A stretch of 64,000 nt of DNA from Ooceraea biroi (GCF_003672135.1 NC_039515.1:11842001-11906000); one strand, 5' to 3'. Positions 23,134-35,200 are shown, counted from the first letter of the stretch. Made by a program: numbers and translations. The notes: generated by a model from the sequence alone, not told the origin.

Positions 23134-24127
23134 AGCATTCTTCTCCGGATTTACATTTGTTGCAAGAAAGAAGAAATAGATAGAAACTGAAAATATACTA
23201 AATGGACATTTCGCTTTTTGCTTTGTCTATAATAAAGGTATGGTTGAAAATTAAAGACTGTTACTCGCACATTGGTGGTTCCTCCGGTTACCACAACTTA
23301 CTCTTGTCCTAGACATGCTTACTTTTCTATGACTTAAAGCCACCGCTAATTTCTGATCTGGTCGGTGTAACAAAAAAAAGTGCAACTCCACCTGTGTTAC
23401 GATTATAAACGTTATCAAATTCAATTGCACGCCGATGCGCTTCAGAAGGGTTCAATTTATTCTTATCGGACATTCTGTAGAATCCTCTTCGGCTCTCCGC
23501 CGTTGAATTTGAAGCGACGGCAAAAGAACGAAGAGGAACGTCGGCTAACTTGCGCAGAATGTCCAGGTAAGCTGTAGGGATAAACAACCAGCTTGAACGG
23601 ATCCTTTGAATCGACGAGCTTTGAAGATCCAATGAACCGCTTATTTCCACTTTCTTTTCCCCACCGCCGCGATTCCATATAAAAAAACATCGGAGAACAG
23701 AAATAGGAGGAGAGTCGATACGTAACTGAATGCTAGCACCTCTTATATACGATGTTATAAAATTATCGAGTTGATGCTTTAAATTGGAATAAAACAACTG
23801 TGTCGCGAAAGGACAGTTCGCGTTCGAGCATTAGCCAGTTTTCTGGTCAACTACCCGTGGATTAACAATGTGAACTGATTATTATATCTATTGTGATGTC
23901 ATTTGTAACTCACTTGGCTGTACGCTTAATATCTGAGAAGTATATATGCATTATTATTATTATGTAATTATTGCAAGAAGTTTTGTAACTTATTGCAACA
24001 TTATGAAACTAATCTCAGTTTATGTGCGACTGCAAGAAACACGTTAACTGTGTAAATCTTATCTGGATGTTGCTCTGTTTCTGGATAAAAAGAAAATTTA
24101 AAAGCTTCTCTATCAGATCTATCTATC

Positions 24128-24327
24128 TAGATTAAATAGATTAATCCGGCTCGCGCTAAATGAATTATAACTAAATGTAGGGATGTAGAGAATTTTGTTC
24201 CTTGGTTTTTAAATGTTACCTATTCTGCTATAAAATTAATATACGACAAGCTATGTTGTGCTGTCATAAGTATGTGTTTAATTTGATTCATCGCGACGTA
24301 ATCCGGATTACTTAGTTAATGACCTAA
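24128..24327 (+). mobile_element. MITE-C copy A' (unit 2)
   Basis: The duplicate of the MITE-C copy at 16458-16657, carried along by the segmental duplication. It is identical as far as I can see, ending GACCTAA before TA. It is not an independent insertion. Confidence 0.75.
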
Positions 24328-25648
24328 TATATCTCATTTATTACGAGATTGAAAATGTAAAGTGTATGATAATGCATACAACAAATGTAAAATACGTGAA
24401 ACGTAAAATATATGTGATAAATAATTGACAGATAATTACATATTTTGAGTACAAAAGTTCGTATCGAAAAACAAAAGTTTCGCTTGTAAAATATCGAAAA
24501 TTCATGTTTTATATCAACGAAAAAGATAAATTATATAGTTGTACTTTTTTTATAGTTTTTAATTTTTATATTTTTTATATTTTTGTATTTTATAACTTTT
24601 AACGTATTAGGATAGGTCAAAAATCTCACATAGTGTGGATCCGGTTGAAGATTTTGTCGTGTCTAAAGCAGGGGTGGTCGGCACGTGTGTCGTTTCACGG
24701 ACCTCGTAAACACTCGCTGGAAGATGCAACCGTTATACACACGATCATTACAAGCGCGAGTTGAGTTACGGTAATATCTCCACAAAATGGGTCTGGATCC
24801 ATTGCGGAAGAGTCTGATTTAAAGGAACGCGTCGAAAAGTGGAGCGTCGTACGTGGTAGTTATTTATATCGAATCACCATGGAATACGTAAGAACTATAA
24901 ACCTCTTTGGTATCGCCGTCCCAAGAAAATTGGGTCGAGATCAATTTTGTCTGTGCACTACACGAAAAGAATTTTATTTTTTATCCTGTTCTTTTGTCGC
25001 GCATCGTCCGGTGAATCATCACTTATTGTTCCACAGCCGCGCGATTTCCGTATGTTTTTGTATCTGAACCAGGTCTACGTGTGTGATGGAACAAGTAGAC
25101 GTCGAGCTTATCGATAAAGTCTCAAGAGAGTTCTAAACTTATCAAACGCGACGAGAGTAGGGTAGTTGGTTTCGTTGTGTTACGCGGCCCCGCCATTTTC
25201 ATTCCCTTTCTTTGCTCCTTCCTTTCTTCGCAGCACTCCTTTGCCGGACCATATGGCCTGTGCATATCGGCAATCAAGCGTCAACGTCTTGTGGCAAACC
25301 TCGAACCCGTTCCATAAGGAACAGCGACGATTTTCTTCTGGTCGATAATTCCTACAGCTTCTGCGTCTCTCATTGCTCTTTCTTACACGTCATCACTGGT
25401 TGTTCGCCATTGGACAACTCATATAATGCGTACTTTTTATATCCAAGAACTCTTGGCTCTTTAAGATAGCATCGAATTTTTGTATCATTTCTTCAGATAA
25501 AGCTCGTATTAATACATATTAATTTATTTATTTATTCTGACGTTACACTTGTTCTGGTATTCTGACAGTTATTTAGATAGTCAATGTTATTCTTCATAAT
25601 CAGAACTTTATGTTACGCAACAAGGCATAAGTTTCTTTATTTTATTCA

Positions 25649-27019
25649 ATCTATACAAGTCCGTATAAATGTTACAAAAGACTATTTTACATAAATAATA
25701 TTTTATATATTTTATACGCAGCATTTATGAGTAAATTGCGGTACTTAGCCATTTGTTGCTGTGTGATATGATGAAGCAAACAGGATTTCTCTCATTTACA
25801 GCATGACATAGGTTATTGATTTACTGCTTGAAATGATTTTTTAATGAATCCCATTGATTTCGCCGTCCATTTCCGTGTCCATTCGATAGATATTGCAAGA
25901 ATCACGTAATGAGAATCTTTATATACAATCGTCGGTTCCCGGGCTCCTCCGCCGACTAACGACTCTTATCGGATTTTTATACCAATTATATGAGATAAGA
26001 ATTCGTTAATTATTCGCCGAGTTAGTTACTCCAGCTTCAAGACAGTCTGGTTTTTTACATTATCTATACGTAAAAGCAAGCTCATACTTTTGGCGGAAAA
26101 GGTACAGATGCAAACATGCTTATTATGCATACTACCTTGCATCCTTGGACGCTGATTCCGACAACGCATATAGTAATTAGTTAATTATGTAGCCAGCTTA
26201 TTAGGGCTTCATTGAGGCTCGGAGCTGAAGTTACCGCTCTAATTTACCCTAAAGCTATCGATCCATTTCGCGCTGAAATAAGGAGCTAAAAGGGATTGGC
26301 AAAGCAATAAAAAAGATAATCGCCTGCAATGAACAATAAAAATGCCAATTTGTGTCCGACAAAGCCAGCCGAAAAGGTCAATTCATTCCGCAGATGCGTG
26401 ACTGCAACTTTCGACAACTTCCCTTGAAATGATACTATTCGTTCTGTATTCTTGGAATCTGGGAATAATTTTTTATTAAAGCGTTTTGCAAATACTGTCT
26501 CATTTACGCAATAGATTCTGTGCAATCTGATATAATGTTTTATATTCCACTAGGGAAATTGAAGGAAAGAATGTCCATTGCTCTATCCAATATTCTTATG
26601 ACGCATTTGTGCGAAATGGCAATTCTATGGTATTAATTGAAGCGAATTTATATAAAATAGCCACGCGATGCCACTGAATCAATTTTCATGTTACGATATC
26701 TAACGTTTTTCACAGTATACGAATAAATAAGAGCAATATATAAAGTAGCAACAAATGAAGAGCAATAAACAATTGCAATACTCTATGAATGTTAAGATAA
26801 AAATTGTGTTGAACGTATAGAAATGTATTTCGTTCTCTGCCATACTAGTACGAGAGTTAATAATCGATGAAGCTCGAAAAATCGGAAACGGATGTATCAG
26901 TTTTGATGCTCGGGCGTATCATTACTACAATCCGACGGAACCGACCAGTCCTTTACCTTTACATACTCAAAGAGAATACACGGAGGAGTACGTGGATGGT
27001 TGCAATGCCAAACTGTAGT
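25649..27019. other. Single-copy host DNA after the duplication, no gene recognised
   Basis: AT-rich DNA with no recognisable coding region, RNA or repeat. This is the sequence that presumably followed the segment before it was duplicated. Confidence 0.45.
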
Positions 27020-27026
27020 CGAATAG

Positions 27027-27456
27027 GTGAGCCGGAGCCGCGTATCGATCTGGGTGCTATGCTGTGGACCTGCTCGGGCTAGAGGGGCGAATGGGGAACA
27101 TGTTGGAGCGACCACTACTACCACGACTGCGTACCAGCATCCACACCCACCTCAAAAGCTGACACAAGTGCTTAGATTACCTACACAATCAACTGTGCTA
27201 TCACCAGGAGCTAACATGGACCTTCACATCTTCGGGTTACACAGGCGCTTCGAGCGTTTGCACAAGCTCGTCTAACGACACACATCTACCGAATGCACGT
27301 ATAAGTTTCGTTCGCACTACTTTGTCCAGACATGTATACATAGGTACCAGCAGCCCAGCATCGACACCCACATCATCCCCTCCGCTGCGACCGTGGCTGT
27401 CGGCAAGGGTTTCAACCTCCAAATCGACCCTGCCTTGTAGTCAAACCTACCCTACG
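27027..27456 (+). other. Coding-like Ser/Thr/Pro-rich stretch ending at a splice-donor match
   Basis: One plus-strand frame (27027-27275) includes TTTTTTAYQHPHPPQKLTQV. Another frame (about 27215-27455) continues with a Ser/Thr-rich composition (TSSGYTGASSVCTSSSN ... GTSSPASTPTSSPPLRPW) and closes at CCTAC|GTGAGT, a strong donor-site match. A single indel near 27215 would join them. This could be a decayed or mis-sequenced exon of a low-complexity nuclear protein, or just chance in GC-rich DNA. No domain is recognised. The minus strand is also open here, which weakens the case. Confidence 0.2.
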
Positions 27457-27480
27457 TGAGTTTCCGTCGATGCTTCCAGG

Positions 27481-27680
27481 ATAGAAGATGAAGGCGTAGA
27501 CAGAAAGAGAGAGAGAGAGAGAAGAGGGAGAGCAGGGCGTGTCGTTGCGTCTGCAAGGCTCCAGAGAAAAGGTCTGAAAACCTCTCTGTTACTTTCTCCA
27601 CCCTCGTCCGTTCTTACCCCGGCACGCACAGCGGGCCAACTTTTACCATTTCGCCGTCTGGCAAGATAATCTCCCGGTTC
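27481..27680. repeat. GA-rich tract including (GA)n microsatellite
   Basis: A (GA)n run at about 27505-27522 lies within a longer purine-rich stretch. Such tracts bind GAGA-type factors in insects and are often promoter-proximal; no other promoter signal is clear here. Confidence 0.6.
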
Positions 27681-28981
27681 CACCTATAATCCAGCAGGAG
27701 GGAGAAAGAGGGAACAGAATCACAATTCCCTATCTGCCTCTGCTTCTGTCGGGTCTTCTGGCTTTCCCGGGAAAAGGGACCATCGTTATTTCAAACTTGC
27801 GCCGTGCAGGTGCCGCGAGTTGTTTCACGCTAATGACATAGGCGTCGTTGGAGTTTAATGGAATCAACCTGGAAGAGTAGAAGATTATCAGCTCGTCTGG
27901 CATATTAATCTCTTACTGAAGTAATAGGGAATTATAGAGTCGGGCTACATTTTATTGCTACACGTCACAATACTTTGCATATTAAACCGTTACTGTGTAA
28001 TTATTAAAATATTTCATATTAAAATGTTAAAGTACTTAAGAACCCGGCAATACTTCGTCGATATAGCGTGGGCAATGTGCAGACAACAGAAATCGTGTAA
28101 TTTAAGTAACTTAACATATGAGGCGTTTTTATTTCAAAGAATATACTTTATATATATTTTAACGTAAATGCAAATTTATAGCTTATGGATTAACGACACT
28201 GCGAAATCTGCAAACATAAAAATGATTGTAAACAAGTGTTATCGTCCACAACAATCTTTTTTGAAAATTGTAGAGATTATTGCAGCAAGATAAATGAAAA
28301 TCTGTCGACGATGAAAATACGTGTATTTTCGGCTGCGAAACATAGATAACTGTGAATTGACAGAAAGAATAAACAAATCAATATTAGTAAAAAGAGTACG
28401 TACGTGCGCCGACTGTATATAATGTGGTCGAACAAAAAGTGACGCTGCCGAAGTGCGAATGTTCATCATTTATCATTATTGTATTCCCAACATGTACTTT
28501 GCCTGAAGACAAATTCCTCAAGTTGTCTTTTGCTAATAGCGTAGGTGTGGATGCAGGTGCAACATACATATTGCAATGGAATGGAGTCGTAAGTGGAGGG
28601 TGTCCGAGAAGTGGGATTAAATTGCCCCTCGTAGACTCCAATCATGGACGCTCAGGGAAAATTAGAATGAACAAGACTGTTCGTGGCTGCGCAGCGCGAA
28701 TTAAGCGAGCTCCAAGATTTCGAAGCCGGCATTGAAACGACCAGGATTACAAATCGAGCATTAGGAGTACTTTTCCGTATTTATGTGCGACGCATGAGCG
28801 AACCGAAGACTTCGCAGCAACCTGCTTAAAACGTCTTTTGGAATGCATAATATGTCGCATGGCTACAGTATATAATTTTCTTTATAAATGACTCAAAAAG
28901 GTTCAATGCACGCAATCTAGGTACACAATATTCAGCAGTTGATTTGGAAATACTTCGGATAATTAGCAGAGATACGAAATA
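27681..28981. other. Host DNA, no gene recognised
   Basis: Mixed AT-rich sequence. A plus-strand frame at about 28655-28830 reads in part LFVAAQRELSELQDFEAG. It faintly recalls the helical N-terminus of some retroelement gag proteins, but it is too short and unsupported to assign. Confidence 0.35.
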
Positions 28982-29544
28982 TTGGGTTGTTCGGAAAGTT
29001 CGTGCGGTTTTTTAAGAGATGGCGTTAAAACATGTTTATGTACGTCTTGAGTGGCTTTAATATATAACCTATGTAACCTATAACATATTCTGAAAGAGGA
29101 CATTTCAACGCGTCATTTACGAATAAGAACATTTTGGATCGATTGAGTTTTGTTAATTTTACATCAATTTAAAAATGGAAGAAAATCAAGTGCATTTTCG
29201 ACACATTATGTTAGTTTATTTCAAAAAAGGCAAGAATGCCGTTCAACAAAAACGATTTGTGCCGTCACGGAAGTGATGCAGTAGCTGAAAGAACTGTTCA
29301 TAAGTGGTTTGCTCGTTTTAAGCGTGGTGATTTTAACGTCGAAGACCAAAAATGCTCAGGTAAGCCTTCAGCGGTAAATAACGACCAAATTGCAGCATTA
29401 ATTGAAAGTAATCCACGCTACATAACGCAAGACATCGCGGAGATACTCCACATGTCTAATTCGACCGTTGCACTACCTAGCATCTTGGAACACTTGGCTA
29501 TGTGAATCGTTACGAAAACGGCACGAATTTTCCGAATAACTCAA
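28982..29544 (+). mobile_element. Mariner-3, internally deleted copy
   Basis: A 563-bp element with TA on both sides (28980-28981 and 29545-29546). The left end TTGGGTTGTTCGGAAAGTTC is matched by an inverted right end with about four mismatches in 30. Only the 5' half of the transposase gene is left; everything from the catalytic domain onward is deleted. The TIR divergence shows it is older than mariner-1. It is a different mariner lineage from both mariner-1 and mariner-2, judged by TIR sequence. Confidence 0.85.
29175..29505 (+). pseudogene. Truncated mariner transposase N-terminus (mariner-3)
   Basis: The ATG at 29175 reads MEENQVHFRHIMLVYFKKGK, the start typical of one group of mariner transposases. 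A frameshift follows within about 25 residues. The next frame continues with GSDAVAERTVHKWFARFKRG and then IAALIESNPRYITQDIAEIL, covering the two helix-turn-helix motifs of the DNA-binding domain. The sequence breaks off before any catalytic aspartate. It therefore retains only DNA-binding sequence and cannot encode an active enzyme. Confidence 0.8.
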
Positions 29545-29617
29545 TACTTATTGTTTCGTGTCTTAGTATTAGATTATTAATTAAATCACCCTGGTCGCGT
29601 CGATGACGATACAAATA

Positions 29618-30916
29618 TTGGGTTGGCCAAAAAGTAATTGCGTTTTTTTTTTATATAAATAAAAGGCGAATTTTTCATGGGAAACCAAAACTTTATTAAA
29701 CAATATATTGTCCATTTTTTTTTATTATCTTTTGCCATTTTTCAGGCAACTTCATGATTCCGCGCTCAAAAAAGTTCTTATCTTTTTTAGCAAAAAACAA
29801 TTCCAAGAACGATTTCATATCCTCATCAGCAGTAAAGGTTTTACCATTCAAGGCGTTTTGCAAAGAACGAAACAAATGGTAATCCGATGGTGCCAGGTCT
29901 GGCGAATATGGTGGATGTGGTAACATCATGGTAACACATCCCATCCAAGCTGCAACAATTTTTCACGAGTGACCAAACTTGTACGTGGTCTAGCGTTATC
30001 ATGGTGAAACACAACACCTTTGCGATTCACCAATTCTCGACGTTTCTGTTTGATGGCATCATTTAATTTATCCAGTTGACGACAGTATACGTCTGAATGA
30101 ATGGTTTGATTCCTTGCAAGCAGCTCAAAATACACAATACCTTTAAAGTCCCACCAGACTGACAGCATGATCTTTCTTTGGTGAATATCTGCTTTTCAAG
30201 TGCTTTGAGCAGGTTCATCACGCTTGCTCCACGATCTTTTTCGTTTGGCGTTGTTGTAGACGATCGATTTTTCGTCGCCTGTTATCATACGTTTCAAAAA
30301 TGGATCATTTTCCTCACGTTTCAAGAGAGAATCGCAGATGTCAATACGCTTAGTGAGATGAATTTCTTTGAGCTCATGTGGTACCGAAATATCGAGCTTA
30401 CTAATGTATCCAAGTCGTTTTAAATGGTTTTCAACACTCGATTTCGATATGTTAAGATTCTCAGCAATCTCTCGTGTCGTTAAACGCCGATTCGAATCGA
30501 TCAGTGTCTTTATTTTGTCATCATCAATTTCGATTGGCCTTCCTGAGCGTGGTGCATCTTTCACATTAAAATCTGCAGATCGAAATTTAGTAAACCAATT
30601 TTGACACTGCCGCAGTTTTAAAGCACTTCGCCATATACATGACATAACTTTTTATGAGCTTGCACAGCGTTTTTCCCTTTTCGGAAATAATAAAACAAAA
30701 TATGACGAAAATGTTCTTTTTGATTTTCCATTTTGCAATCGACGGCAAACAAACAATTGTTAACGAAATCGTGTACTTTCTTTTTCTAAAACAAGCTTGA
30801 ACTGTGAGTTGTTAACCTACATAATGAATTTGCGGTTTAGAATGAAGTTAGTTACATTTCAAGATATGTATGTCCATCTATTGGAAAAAAACGCAATTAC
30901 TTTTTGGCCAACCCAA
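29618..30916 (-). mobile_element. Mariner-2, full length but degenerate
   Basis: A 1299-bp mariner with TA on each side and inverted repeats of about 32 bp starting TTGGGTTGGCCAAAAAGTAA. This terminus resembles the ends of mariners of the cecropia-type group, such as human Hsmar1 (from memory). The transposase gene is on the minus strand and carries several lesions. The TIRs remain perfect although the gene has decayed, so the element may still be mobilisable in trans. Confidence 0.92.
29696..30731 (-). pseudogene. Mariner-2 transposase, multiply disrupted
   Basis: The ATG at 30731 gives MENQKEHFRHILFYYFRKGK, then a frameshift near residue 35. The next frame carries the DNA-binding domain (FTKFRSADFNVKDAPRSGRP) through the first catalytic aspartate (ITGDEKSIVYNN; the usual Trp after DEK is Ser). 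An in-frame TGA follows soon after PAQST. The second aspartate is in FHHDNARPRTS. An 11-bp tandem duplication around 29930-29945 (GTTACCA repeated) shifts the frame just before YSPDLAPSDYHLF, which holds the third aspartate. Repairing that shift restores the 34-residue spacing, so this is a DD34D mariner. The gene ends at NGQYIV. It is not functional as written. Confidence 0.85.
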
Positions 30917-31054
30917 TATTACAGCGTTTTTGTTTTGTTTTTAAAGGCTGTCTATTTTGCTATAAAATTAATATACGACAAACTATGTTGTGCTGTCATA
31001 AGTATATGTTTAGTTTCATTCGTCCTCCTAGTTAATAACCTAGTTAATAATCTA

Positions 31055-32135
31055 TACATATGAAATCCCTATTCTGTCTGTCGTTGAATTGATCGGGTAC
31101 TTCCCGACATGCTAGAAACACCAAATTTCGCATGGTGATAGGGGTTCACCCCCAGGTAATGGGAAAATTCTTGAAATCTTTAATTTCAACAATGATACGC
31201 CTGGCGTAGACAGGCGTTTCCCTAGTATTAGAATGATATGGCATGATTTAATATTTTGATATGGCTCTTCCAGATTGACATTGCAACAATTCAAGATGCA
31301 TGTTACGTTCATATCTATTATTTACTTTAACATGTATTATAGGAGGGAATCACGTGGAGGATTATTTCATCATCGATAATACAAATTTGGTTCGTTGCAA
31401 AATCTTCTTCAGCACTGGCCTTGAAAAGAAAAGAGACTGATAAAGTTGCTGGTGTAAAAAGCTGCTTGTTTGAGCTACCAGGGATTACACGTTCCTTCTA
31501 CGAAGGACTATCGGCAAAATGGCGAGACGCGGGAGCGCTGAAAAGTTGGCAAAATCCGGAGTGCTGCGTCGTAAAGATATGCTCGGTGGGTCGCTCGGGA
31601 GTCGGGCAGAAAGTATGAAATTGCTTATATTTTATAAAAGCGAAGGAGAATGAGAGGGAGGTCTTCGTTCGGGGCGAGAGATGAGGTGGTATCGACGGGC
31701 AAATAAAAAAGGCGGCGAAGAAGAAGGCAACGTCTTCTCGTGAATAAACAACAAGCATCATGCATGGCGTGGTAACGTAGGCTGAGAAAATATGGACGCG
31801 AGTATAGACACGTTAGTCGCTTGTAAGGCTTGCATTCCGAAAGTGTGGCGCTTTTGTGATTGTGTCCCAGACAAAAGTCCCTTCATGAAATTAGAGCTAC
31901 ACGAACACATGCTACACGAATGATGCTTCACACATCCATGTACAGATGTATATCAAATTTTGGTGTTGCACTTGCAGTAAGCAATTGATAAAACGAATCA
32001 GAATGTCAGATAATGTTTATTTTAATGGTTGCGTAATAATTGCACATAGAATATATCACGCCTACTCAGAGTATGTGGAAAATATTTTTAAAGTCACGAG
32101 AAAGAATAAAGACACTTTGTACAAGCTCTGTATTA
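31055..32135. other. Host DNA with a short perfect hairpin, no gene recognised
   Basis: No coding region is recognised. A perfect 7-bp inverted repeat (ACGCCTG / CAGGCGT, loop of seven) lies at 31197-31217. A GC-richer, purine-rich piece lies around 31490-31760. Confidence 0.4.
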
Positions 32136-32282
32136 TTAGACCGTGTCTATTTTTAAAGGTCGCCTATTTTATATTGCTATAAAATTAATACACGACAAGC
32201 TATATTGTGCTATCGTAAGAATGTGTTTAGTTTGATTCACCGGCATCTAAACGCGATTCAGATTACTTAGTTAATGACCTAA
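32136..32282 (+). mobile_element. MITE-C copy C (left-truncated)
   Basis: The right two-thirds match the family: TATAAAATTAATACACGACA, then TTGTGCTATCGTAAG, then the inverted-repeat end GATTACTTAGTTAATGACCT followed by AA and TA. The left inverted repeat is reduced to a few bases (TTAGACCGTG). It contains the diverged CATCTAAACGCGATTC inner arm. Confidence 0.7.
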
Positions 32283-35200
32283 TATTTATCTATTATTGAT
32301 TGGAGTGGCTAAAATAGAACAATTTCTATCTTGAACAAACTTTTCCAACGCTTTGTTTAGTTTAATAATTTTTCGAATTTTTGAAGCACAGCTGTTCTCT
32401 TTTTATGTTTTATGAGTAATTAAATTTTTCTGGGAACGTGTAAGATCTAAATTTAACATTCGGCATTTCTATAGAATTTTATACTATGTTTTGAGTTATC
32501 TTCATAGGAAATAAAACGAGATATCCATCTACTTTAGTATATTATTACTGTCAACACGTCGGTGCTATTTTAAACCATTATATCTTAGGGTAAGATCTTT
32601 GGATGTCCTATATTTATGCAGTTTGTAGACATATTTTGGCCCTACTCCAATCCAAAGTTATATCAGATGAGTGGTTGATGTTCTCATACGATTAAAGCTT
32701 CCATAATTCTGTTTTATATTATTATCACCTCAATTATTAAATAACTTCGTATCTTTCTCCGTATCTCTCTTGTTATGAAACTCGGCACATCATGAAGATA
32801 ATGTAATTCTGCGAAATTTACTGCTTACGTGCTTTCTGCAATTAAAGCTGTGAGATATTATGCTTAACGATAAATAATATCGAGTAAAATCATATGTGTT
32901 GTACATCGGCGATTACTAATTTATAAAATTTTTAAAAATTATATTAATTATTAAAGAAGAAAGAGAGTCATAATAGCTATACTCCATATTTCTTGAGAAA
33001 TATTAAGTTTAAAGTTTTTCTGCAGTTGTAATCGAGGCTAATAAGTCAAAATATTTTGTAACATCGCAAAGAACGTATGCAAACGTATGCTGAGATGCAG
33101 GTATCGATTTGTTATCTATATATATTTGGAGCTTTTTCACGAATAGCGTAGTCCTTGTCGCTGCATTGTCAAGCTTGCGAAGCGAGAGGGAGGAAATGAA
33201 ACTATATATATCACTCTACATGTATTACATTCCTGGCCAATATAGTTCAGAAGGGACGAGATCGTGTGTGATCAACGCGCAGACAAAACAGAATATTGTT
33301 TCGAAAGAACAATTTACTTAGGATGGGTATACCAACGCTGTGTTGAATTTATTATTAGGGATCTTGGTGAACAACACACTTGCGCCAACACATCAAACCT
33401 TATTTTTCAGCGTATCTCAAAACATTTATTTTTAAATTATATAATGATAAATTTGTTTTTTTATTTCTATATTCGCGCAAGGTGCAATCTATCCTTAACT
33501 GCAATATATACAATATAAAATGTGTAAGATAAAGCTAAAATATATGTATTCAACTCAGAAATATATTTTAACTTCGAAAGATATTGTCTGCGTGACGAAA
33601 AAATGCAAAAGTTTATTGTAACTAAAATAAAATCCAATTTTGATGCAAGATTAGTGAAAAATAGATGTAGAATTTCCTTTTTTTTTAAGATAAAAATTAA
33701 AACGCATTGTTCGCAGAACACAATGATAATATACCAGAAAAAATTTTAATTTGTGATAGGAACACACATATTTAAATTTAATTCATTCAATTATTGCTTT
33801 TGCAAACATCAATTTGATTCGACGTCGCTATTACCAGTTATGTCAATACGTTGTATGTATCGTAAGTCAATAATTGGTCGGGTGACATGCGCGGTATCTG
33901 TCAGGATTTGTTTGAGGAAGCGTACTTTCGGCAAAAGTTATCAATCGAAATAGAGTAGACTAACTTCATACTCCGAATGGACTCGCTTCGTAAAGAAACA
34001 CATTACTATCTTGTAAATAACTCGCTGAATTAATTTGTTGCAATGTTTACGTGGTGATTCTCACATATTATGTGTTTGCTTCCATGTTATGAGATGGAGC
34101 TGGTCACGGTTCGAGACCTTCCACATTGTGCACTCTTGTTGGCAAGAGATCATCTACGGAGATTAATCAGTCGCCTTCGCATGCGGCATAGCCCTTCTGA
34201 ATTTTCGCCATTATGGAAGCGCCATTTTATCTGACAAATTTAGGACTTTATCTTCTTCTTCTGACCGACTGACATTTCGCCAATTATTTCCATTGAATTA
34301 TTTATGCTTGTCTCCAATCTATGCTTCTTCTCATGTTTATCATTCTATGAATTTTCTGGCTCACGGAAAATTATTATTTAATTTCACCGAATTTAAGCGC
34401 GCTTGGTTTCATCAGAATGAATAAATAGCCACGATCTCCATCTGTCGATCGAAGTTCAATTTGCAATAAAAGCAAAGTAATAGAATTATTGATGTGCAGT
34501 TATTCTTGCGTTGTGCATCGATTTTGATGTATTATATTTTTGCTGCTTCACATTCCCTCTTCCACAACGATTCTACAGTTTGCCACCAAAACCACGATGG
34601 CTGGAACGACTTTGTTTGCTCATCTGGTCTCCGCGTATCACGAACTCGTGCGAACTCGCATACAAGGGCGGTACCTATCTGTCTTCCGTATCTATCTGAA
34701 AATCCACGCGTATTCATGCAACTCCACCTCCATGGTTGCGACGTTGAATTTGCAGCCGAAATCACGGACGAAGGTGTTTGAACGGGTTCATGTATGCGTA
34801 TTTATACATGTAAGCGCACGCGCATACGTTCACATGCATGTGTTTGCGTGTGTGTTTGTTGCATGCGTGACCGAGCACATGTACGAGTATTCCTGCATTT
34901 ATGTGTTTCCCGCTTTGCTATTGCAATGTACAGTTCCCCCTCGTCTTCTCTTCTCTATTCGCCGTGTTCAGTTTCCATGTCCTACCAACAATCCAATTTA
35001 TACGCCGGATTATTCTGGGAAACGTGGAGAACCGAGGGTGGCTTTCAACCCTCTCTCTTCCTCTACCTGGCCGCTGCTTCTGTCGGATCTCCACGAACCC
35101 CTTTTTCTATGTGCCTGCATCGATTGCTGCTAAATCGCAATGGCTGGATCGAGGGAGCATACCTCGGCAGCATACCTCCATAGCATACCTCGGCTCGATC

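Larger units (their letters stand above)
17971..25648. repeat. Tandem segmental duplication, unit 2
   Basis: Second copy of the 7.68-kb segment. Its left boundary falls exactly on the TA plus first base of the mariner terminal repeat. Its right boundary is TTTATTCA, followed by new sequence (ATCTATACAAG) rather than a third mariner. The left half of MITE-B is missing here, so this is the derived junction. All promoter-like motifs of unit 1 recur at an offset of about 7673 bases. That offset drifts by a few bases through small indels. Confidence 0.95.
29569..31054 (+). mobile_element. MITE-C copy B, split by the nested mariner-2
   Basis: The left part TTAGATTATTAATTAA ... GATACAAA (29569-29615) and the right part (30919-31054, containing TATAAAATTAATATACGACA) align with the beginning and end of the MITE-C copy at 37216-37412. 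Mariner-2 interrupts the position corresponding to GATACAAATGTAGCG there. Without the insertion, MITE-C copy B is about 185 bp. TA lies outside both ends. Confidence 0.75.

Noticed and set aside
28655..28830. Short frame resembling a retroelement gag helix (LFVAAQRELSELQDFEAG)
   Set aside because: Too short, with stops on either side and no zinc knuckle, protease or reverse transcriptase nearby.
34105..34125. GGTTCGAGACC, tRNA T-loop-like
   Set aside because: No acceptor stem, A-box or anticodon arm could be drawn around it.
34540..35133. 197-codon plus-strand open frame
   Set aside because: Non-ATG start, all three forward frames are open over parts of the same block, and the composition follows an alternating purine-pyrimidine tract.
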